In this document: positions 57,556 through 64,000 of the stretch, one piece after another | How positions within the stretch are numbered: position 1 is the first letter of the stretch | Layout of the letters: the number at the start of each line of letters is the position of its first letter | Made by a program: the position numbers and the translations under genes | The notes under the pieces: model-generated | Told to the model about the DNA's origin: nothing | The model's input: the letters and a program-made list of their open reading frames with translations, nothing else | Databases searched by the model: none | DNA from: Theristus sp. LFF4_11 | Taxonomy: Eukaryota; Nematoda; Chromadorea; Monhysterida; Xyalidae | Direction of reading: 5' to 3' | Length of the DNA: 64,000 bases | Assembly: GCA_030248135.1 (NCBI GenBank) | Contig: JASANC010005750.1 | Location: 50,716 to 114,715 of the forward strand

Positions 57556-58079
57556 TAAACATTTCTCCTATTTTTCGTAGCTCAGACAAAATTTGTAAGA
57601 GTGAAAAACTGATACCCAGTCAAAATGCTACCAACTTTAAAAAACGCACAATTTTGACCCCAAAAAATGCCCGGGCAAAAAAATAAACTAAATTTTCAGA
57701 ATCTACGGATGAAATTACCCTAGGAAACAATTTTGTTCAACTGTGAAAGTGTCCCAGCTAAAAGTTGAAAGGGCGAACACTTAAAACCAGGTAAAAACCC
57801 TCCCACCAATTAAAAATGCCCAATTTTTTACCCAAAAACAGGGTCTGGGTAAAAAATTAACCCAATTTTCAAAATCTCCGGGTGGAATTACCCCAGGGAA
57901 CATTTTTGTTCGACTGCGAAAGTGTCGCAGGTAAAAATTGAAAGGGCGAACACATGTTGATTACATACCAGAAAAAAAAATACCAAGGAAAATAAGTAAC
58001 ATCAATTTCAGAATAGGTTTTTCGTGTCTACAGCGTATGAAAAGTAGTCGGATAAAATTTTTTTCGCGGCTCCAAGCAC

Positions 58080-58250
58080 AACTTTGGGTGTTCGTTTCGT
58101 GTGCACGGAACCAAGTTTGTGGCTTATACTATGCTCGCTGGAGGCAGCGAGCAATTTTGAAAAAAGCGCGCTGGGGTATAACGGCTCATATTATGCGTGA
58201 TGCGCTCTCCGCTCGCTGCGCTCGCTCGCGCATCCGCATGATAAACTCAC
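58080..58250 (+). repeat. inverted fragment of the 30.6-kb dispersed element next to a caspase exon
   Basis: TTGTGGCTTATACTATGCTCG to GCTCGCTCGCGCATCCGCATG is the reverse complement of about 30600-30740. Its end directly abuts the splice donor of the 58251-58339 caspase exon. Confidence 0.65.
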
Positions 58251-58387
58251 ATCAATAACATTGTAAGCCTCTATTGGATAACTGTCTGGAGCTTCGAAAG
58301 TTATTTCGACGTTTTCGAGAACGCCAGTAAGCAATGGCACTGAAAAAACTAACAAATCGGCGTGCGTTCGATTGCGGCCCATTAGAT

Positions 58388-58650
58388 AGCGGCCGAAGCA
58401 TTGCGGCCGAAGCATTGCGGCCTGAAGGATTGCGGCCTGAAGGATTGCGGCCTAGGACGATTGCGGCCTGAAGGATTGCGGCCTGGACGATTGCGGCCTG
58501 AAGGATTGCGGCCTGGGACGATTGCGGCCTGGGACGATTGCGACCTGGGACGATTGCGGCCCGGGACGATTGCGGCCCGGGACGATTGCGGCCCGGGACG
58601 ATTGCGGCCTGGGACGATTGCGGCCCACGAAATTTTAAAGCGGTGTCATT
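58388..58650 (-). repeat. 16-17 bp ATTGCGGCC tandem array (left arm)
   Basis: About 15 copies of a short unit, GATTGCGGCCTGGGAC or variants. An array of the reverse-complement unit lies at 59950-60196. The inner borders of both arrays match (GTGGGCCGCAATCGTCC preceded by a related AAAA-rich stretch), so they are inverted copies. Confidence 0.8.
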
Positions 58651-59000
58651 GTCTTTGTCGCACGCAACTGGTTATGTTATTCTCGCACACGAGTTTTCAA
58701 TTCTTTTTTTCAAACAAAGTTGTTTTTTTGTTTATTGATTAGTAATTATGTTTTTTTAGAACCCCAAATCGAAATCTTCCATGCTCAACTTTCCTTGTCG
58801 CCGGGCAGAGCTATATTTCATCTGAGCCTTTTTTGTTTAATTTGTTATTAAAGTTTTAAACTACCAATTAATTATTTAAAATTAAACCAACAAAAAATTC
58901 CCGTTAAAAATCAAAACTGTACTTTCTTATAAACTTATCTAGCTAGATATCTGAAAAATTTCTTTTGTCTCGAGTTGGGTCCTCAGGCAGAGACCCCACC
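58651..59000. other. AT-rich intron sequence
   Basis: AT-rich sequence between the repeat array and the hAT-like element; no exon or repeat recognised. Confidence 0.4.
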
Positions 59001-59647
59001 TTGGGTTGTTGAAAAAAAAACAAAAATCGTCATTTATTTATTGAAAAAAATTCAGAAATTAAAGTTGTGCTAAATTAACCAGGGAGTTCGAAGAACCACA
59101 TTTGATGTGCAAGCGCCTCCCGAATGATTCCCGAAAACTTTCCAGATTTTGTTTGGGTAACTTCATTTACCCCTTTTCCAAACCGTTACCATGCCTCTTG
59201 TGTTTTGACCCCCAAAACGTCACTAATTGTCCCCAGCTCAAGTGAAAACACACATACCGGGTTGAAATTCTGATGATGGCGCGACGACAGGACACGAAAC
59301 AGCAACCAGACAACGTGGCGCTGGCAAACGGAGCAGCTCGGACGCTCAGAAATCAGATTGGAAAGCGAATTGTCACCTTATCTGCATCGGAAATGGTAGC
59401 CAAGCTGTGGAACGCTCAAAAACTTCATCGCCGAAGTTGTCGAAGCCTAAAATCAGTCGGTTAAACGGTCCAAAATCGACTACTGACGGTTTTACGAGGC
59501 AATATCAAAGAAAATTTTTGTTGAACTTTTGAAAAAATTGTGCCAAAATTAAGGTTTTCAGAGCATATTAGAGGGAAAATTCTTGAATTTTTTTAATAGG
59601 CATTTTTTAATCACATAAAAAATTTCGATTTTTGTTTAACAACCTTA
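59001..59647. mobile_element. hAT-like element, second full copy with near-exact TSD
   Basis: A 647-bp relative of 17299-18009 with ends TTGGGTTGTT and AACAACCTTA. Flanks ACCCCACC (58993-59000) and ACCCCACA (59648-59655) agree at seven of eight positions, as expected for an older hAT insertion. It sits in an intron of the second caspase gene. Confidence 0.82.
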
Positions 59648-59949
59648 ACCCCACACCCAGCATTTGTTTCAAATCAAACCTCCAGAATCTTGGATTTTCA
59701 AACATAAGGATTCAAACAACAACAATTCATTTCAATTCAATTCAATTTCTATTCAATTCAATTTTTTTATTGCTAACAGCGGCGCAAATATTGGCGCAAA
59801 TATCAACGATCGATTCGACGCAAACGCAGCAGACACGACGACGACGATGGTTTAAACCATTGCTGTTCCAGAGCAGGGGTGTTGGGCGGGGGGGGGCGAT
59901 ATAGATGGCTGGAGCAAATTTTCTAGATAGATAGAAATTGACCTGGAAA

Positions 59950-60196
59950 GGTGACAAAGCATAAAAACTTTGTGGGCCGCAATCGTCCCAGGCCGAAATC
60001 GTCCCGGGCCGCAATCGTCTCAGGCCGCAATCGTCCCGGGCCGCTATCGTCCCAGGCCGCTATCGTCCCAGGCCGCTATCGTCCGGGCCGCTATCGTCCA
60101 GGCCGCTATGCTTCGGCCGCAATCGTCCAGGCCGCAATCCTTCAGGCCGCTACGCTTCGGCCGCAATCGTCCAGGCCGCAATCTCTTGGGCCGCAA
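59950..60196 (+). repeat. 16-17 bp GGCCGCAATCGTCC tandem array (right arm)
   Basis: About 14 copies of GGGCCGCAATCGTCCC and variants, opposite in orientation to the 58388-58650 array. The two could pair as a 1.8-kb stem-loop with the hAT-like element in the loop. Confidence 0.8.
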
Positions 60197-61315
60197 AAGT
60201 ACATTTGCCAACAAATCAAAACAATCAAGCACAGAAACTTCTTTGTCAAAAGGGCAGACAAAATCAGCAGATTGACTGCACAGCACCGTCAACCAAGCAA
60301 AACTTGAACTTAATATTTTGAATTTGACGACACTGATTCCATTTGTCGCAACTTTCCAACAAAAGTTGTTCATTCCAAACCTTGAGCTTCACGATGAGCA
60401 AGTGGTTCTGTCGGCGGAAAATTTGCAGGAGTGATCGAATTCGAAGGCTGAGCGGACGCAATCGGCATCGGTTCGATACTGGAAGCTGAAATGTGACGTG
60501 CCCCCGGAACGGGCGTCATTGCGCTCTGGTGATCGTGTTCAATTCGATCGTCCAGGGGGATGCACGGCGCCAACAACGCCGCTAAATGCGCCTGTTTCGT
60601 CGCGTGTTACGCACGATAGAACTCAAGGTACGAGGTGTGCCCGCGGCGTTTCAGCATCGGCAGCAGCAGCTCGGCCTGGCGACGACGCGTGATGTTCTGG
60701 AATGTTCAGATGCGATGTTGCGGCTACGCTGCGCTAGGCGTTTTTGGTGAAAAAACTCAGGTGTATATATATATCCACCTGGCTGCAAAATTCTAGGTGT
60801 GCGAGCAAATTTTTAGGTGTACGGTGTAAATTTTTGGGTTCACCTGCATAAGGTTTTCAGCAATCGTTTCTTAGCAGAATCGGTTCGAGAACTAGCAGAA
60901 AAGAAACAATTCGCACATTGAGCTCCACGGCCGAACTGTAAATCATTGGCAATCGGCTGATTGGTTGCTGGAGAATTGGGCTCACTGATTCGTCCAACCG
61001 GTGTGATGCAGCCGCAATCAACGTGTCAGGATAGAATGTGCAAATTGCGTGTTTTACAGTTAATAGACACATCACATAGTAACCGCCATAATGCGCAACT
61101 TGCTGCTTCGGCATTTTAGATACAATTGGATTCACTGATTCTGAGACATGCGTCATGTACGCCAGTTTGGGCCCCACCTGCACAGTGAGCTGTTCCACCT
61201 GGACATCGGTCAGCACGTTGCTCGCTGCCAAGTGCGCAATGAGCAAGTCGGGCTCGAGATTGTCAAGCAGCGTGGGCAGATGCCGCGTCAGGACCAGCTG
61301 CTGCTCGGGCTGCAT

Positions 61316-62450
61316 TGTTCGCCGACGCTGAAAAAAACCGTTTCTCTGTCTTGTTCAAAATGCTTCCGAAATGAGTTTTCCGGCGCTAAATAAAGGCCAA
61401 TTCATGCACGACGCATGTATATCCGGCACGCTATGTATGAATGCGTGTCAGCACGTGTTCTAAAGATAATTTGACGAGCCGGATTGCTGTTTTTGCATCA
61501 TGAATGAAGACGTGACGTGACGTGCCGTAAAAATTTGTGCATGAATTGACCTTGAACCTTTCTTCTGTTTTGTTCAAAATGGAATTCAAAGCATTCGACG
61601 AGATTTTCGAAATGACTTTTAGAAAGCTAGTTACACGGCACGCTTTGGGCAAACTTGATTGGTGCAAAACTCCCAAAGTGGGATAATGAACCCAATCAGA
61701 GAACTGCATTGAAAAAAATTTGCAATAACATGTGCATAAAATAAGTTTTTGCAACTGATTTGAACAGTTTAGAAAAAATACAAACTACACGACTGACGAT
61801 TTTCACCCAGTTTTTATTCAGAGTATCGGAAATTTGATTTCACGTTGTCACTGAGTTACATACTTTGCACAACAAGTTGGCTTAGAATCTGTGAAAAAAC
61901 GCGATTCAGACAATACTGCACACATTGGAGTAAAAGCACAAAATAGAATCAAGTGATGAATGAACAAAGTTGTTCAGACTTTAACAAAATCTGTAAAACA
62001 GCACAAAAAGTGGATTTCCAAATGATCAAACAAACAATTCTACCTTTCATGTTTGAGCAATGTCGCGTTCATTTTACCTAATCCCTTGTAAAAGGAGTAT
62101 AATCTGTCCGACACATAGTATAACTTCATCAGTTCAGTTGCTATTGGTTCGAAACTTGAATATTTAGTAATGCAACTATGCAACGCAGTTTGCTCTCAAA
62201 TCACATTTGATGCAACTATGCAAAGAAGTTTGCTCTCAAATCACGAAATTTGACGCTTTTTTTAATGCGCGGACGTTCCACTGACAGATTGATTGAAAAA
62301 ACATTTTTACAGAAAACCAGAATAACGATCAAAAATCACAATGGAATGTAGAACCCGCGCCACCATGGCAAAAAAAGAATAAATACAACGAGAAAACAAC
62401 CATCCGTTCCGATCAGCCACTGCAATCACAATTGTATTCCAACCCTCCAA
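61316..62450. other. upstream region of the second caspase, nothing recognised
   Basis: No exon, RNA gene or known repeat could be supported. TGCAACTATGCAA(C/A)G(C/A)AGTTTGCTC occurs twice (62172-62240) as a short direct repeat. Confidence 0.4.
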
Positions 62451-62962
62451 TCATCCCACTGAACTCTCATCAATGCTTTTGTCCAAATTCACATCACCCG
62501 CCGCCACTGTATCTGTCGTTGTACGGTTGCTCGCCGCTGATTGGTCCGTTTGAATGGTCGCTGTTGGTTCAGTGGTGGTCGAAATTGGCGGGAAAAACTT
62601 CGGATCCGATAGTAACCGAGTCGCCGGCGATGTTTCCGTGTGCAGCGACTCTACGAACGTGCTGCTCTCGACGGGGTTCGAACCGGCGGCCGCAGCGTCG
62701 TCGTCCGTCGGCTGGTCATCCGCATAGGCGGACTGAAGTTGCGAAAGCGACGAAACACCGCCAGCGTGAGTGCGGCGGTTTTGCGCGGCGGTTTTCGGCG
62801 CGAGCGCCGGATTTTTGGTGTCAGCTGACGCGGCGCTGGGCGGCTGTTGGTGATGGCGATCATTCGTGAGCGTCACTGTTCGCTTGCTTGACTTCGGTGC
62901 TTTTGATGTCGCCGTGGCGGCCGCTGCCACGTTCGGTTGCTTCACATTTGCTGCTTTTTTCA
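62451..62962 (-). CDS. Ser/Thr/Ala-rich terminal exon, function unknown
   Basis: After a good acceptor (catggttacag) a minus-strand frame of about 170 residues runs to a stop at 62451. It is rich in Ala, Thr, Ser and Asp with clusters such as TATSKAPKSSKRTVTLT and DDQPTDDDAAAAGS, likely disordered. One base from an upstream exon is required, so it is the last exon of a gene starting at or beyond the right edge, or is joined to sequence above 63000. Its neighbour downstream is the CARD exon of the second caspase on the same strand. No domain recognised. Confidence 0.45.
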
Positions 62963-64000
62963 CTGTAACCATGAAAGTTTCGCTATTCTCATGAACGAGA
63001 ATAAAACCGAAATTTGAAAAAGAACAGAGAAATTTTGCAGACATTTTTCTTGCAAGATGATCAGTACCAGGGTTTTTTCTCGTCAAAATTTTTTTTGCGT
63101 CAATTGACGCAAACGGTTGAAAATTTTTGCGTCAGCCCAAATATTTTTGCGCCAATATGACACCAGTCTAAATCGAACGAATGACGTTAACGAAACAACA
63201 TCTCGGCATCTTTAATCAATAAAAGCAGCGTTTTCAACATGTGTGGTCAAATAACAAAGATATTTTCACTTGATGGTGACTCTTGACTCAATGAAAGTAT
63301 ATTAAATTGTAACTTCCTCGCACAGCGAATATTTTTTTGAACAGGTTGTGACAACAACGAACTTTGACCTTTACGGTTTTTAGTTTTTGACGTCATCCAA
63401 TGTTTCTAGGCGTCTATGGCGCCTATTCAGATGTAAGAAATACAGACGATTAGAAACGGAGCGAACATAAACTTTTTTTCGGATAAGAGTTTGGCGGAAG
63501 TATGAACCTTGCCACGCTCAAAACAACAAAATGTTATAACATGGAACCGTTGTCAACAAAATACTGAACAATTCTGAAAAGCGAACCATGAATCAGCTGA
63601 CCATGCCATCCATTTTATTTGCATGATCGATATTGTCAGACAAATTGTAATGTGTACGTGGTCTGCGCCGGCGGAAAATTTTGAATCTGTTCATAAATAA
63701 CCAACAAGAAGCCTTTATGACGTCCTCAAAATTTGTTTGCGTCAGCTGACGCAAACGACCGAATTTTTTTGCGTCAGCTCAAAATATTGTTCGTCATTGA
63801 CGCAGGAGTTTGCGTCAAATAAAAACGTGAATCCGTACCATTGGCTATATGCAACGGAACCAATCAACCGACTTGAGTTGCTTCACCCGCATAAAAAGCA
63901 AAACTCCTTCACTATCATAAATCCACTATAAAGCTTCATAAAACCAGCACAAGCAAACAAATTGCACTTTTCTGCCACATAAAAGGAAGTGTCGAAAATT
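62963..64000. repeat. right edge with TGACGCAA palindrome pair
   Basis: GCGTCAATTGACGCAAACG (63097-63116) and GCGTCAGCTGACGCAAACG (63740-63758) with similar following sequence (GAAAATTTTTGCGTCAGC) form two direct copies of a roughly 80-bp palindromic repeat, about 640 bp apart. No coding exon supported. Confidence 0.5.

Larger units (their letters stand above)
50903..61315 (-). pseudogene. second ced-3-like caspase: CARD stop codon, altered active site
   Basis: Eight exons in transcript order: 61178-61315, 60381-60696, 58251-58339, 54666-54845, 53616-53835, 53263-53315, 52741-52908, 50903-51139. All joins are in phase over about 467 codons. The CARD spans exons 1-2 (LLDNLEPDLLIAHLAASNVL; LLLPMLKRRGHTSYLEFYR) but has TAA at 60607-60609, with CARD-like sequence continuing after it. 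Large subunit: HYPNFSTPKGCALIISNDSF, catalytic His in VLTHG, then LQTSCPG instead of QACRG. Small subunit: ADVFIGYACVSAHQ followed by SASAAGSAYV, lacking SWR; RLRRKFYFFPG is kept. The exon holding His and Cys is fused compared with the neighbour, and the C-terminus has an extra acidic, then basic tail. Either a decaying paralogue or a catalytically dead decoy. A read-through, sequencing error or downstream start could spare the protein. Confidence 0.82.

Overview
This is eukaryotic, intron-rich animal DNA. The recognisable genes are broken into short exons with GT/AG borders, and large parts of the window are transposons, foldback elements and satellites. Two things point to a nematode. First, two caspase genes resemble CED-3 in their CARD, active site, and C-terminal FYFFPG ending. 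Second, an interstitial tract of the hexamer GCCTAA (TTAGGC on the other strand, the nematode telomere unit) lies at 37743-37808. The high repeat load would fit an early-branching nematode, but this is inference and the species is not identified.

Layout, left to right. 1-2.6 kb: dispersed repeats. 2.7-5.3 kb (minus): an ETS transcription factor of FLI/ERG type. 5.3-7.7 kb: repeats. 7.96-11.4 kb (plus): one nearly complete APE-type non-LTR retrotransposon whose protein carries a 2A-like DVELNPGP motif before a zinc finger, endonuclease and reverse transcriptase. 11.5-11.7 kb (minus): first exon of a MADF-domain gene. 12-22.9 kb: repeat-rich, with two adjacent hAT-like elements that have exact 8-bp target duplications, a 367-bp satellite with A-B-A-B higher-order structure, a 0.7-kb palindrome and a tRNA-like SINE head. 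23-26.5 kb (plus): a secreted C-type lectin/PAN gene, bracketed by two direct copies of a 1.4-kb repeat. 26.7-34.4 kb: mainly repeats. 34.4-38.6 kb (minus): a type I membrane protein with LDL-receptor A and C-type lectin domains.

39.7-61.3 kb (minus) is the most interesting part: two tandem ced-3-like caspase genes. The downstream gene (39.7-49.9 kb) can be assembled from ten exons whose phases match (one donor was chosen to fit) into about 492 codons, with CARD, His, QACRG and SWRNSARGSWF all present. The upstream gene (50.9-61.3 kb) keeps compatible exon phases but has an in-frame TAA in its CARD, QTSCPG at the active site and no SWR substrate pocket, so it looks like a decaying or decoy caspase. 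A seven-transmembrane receptor gene lies on the opposite strand inside the 6.3-kb intron of the intact caspase. In both caspase genes the same intron, just after the 168-nt p10 exon, contains a minisatellite next to the splice donor: 35-39 bp units that copy the donor in one gene, 42-bp units with CCAAT boxes in the other. 62.4-63.0 kb (minus): a low-complexity terminal exon.

Exon borders were read by eye from splice consensus, phase and family similarity. No transcript evidence was available.
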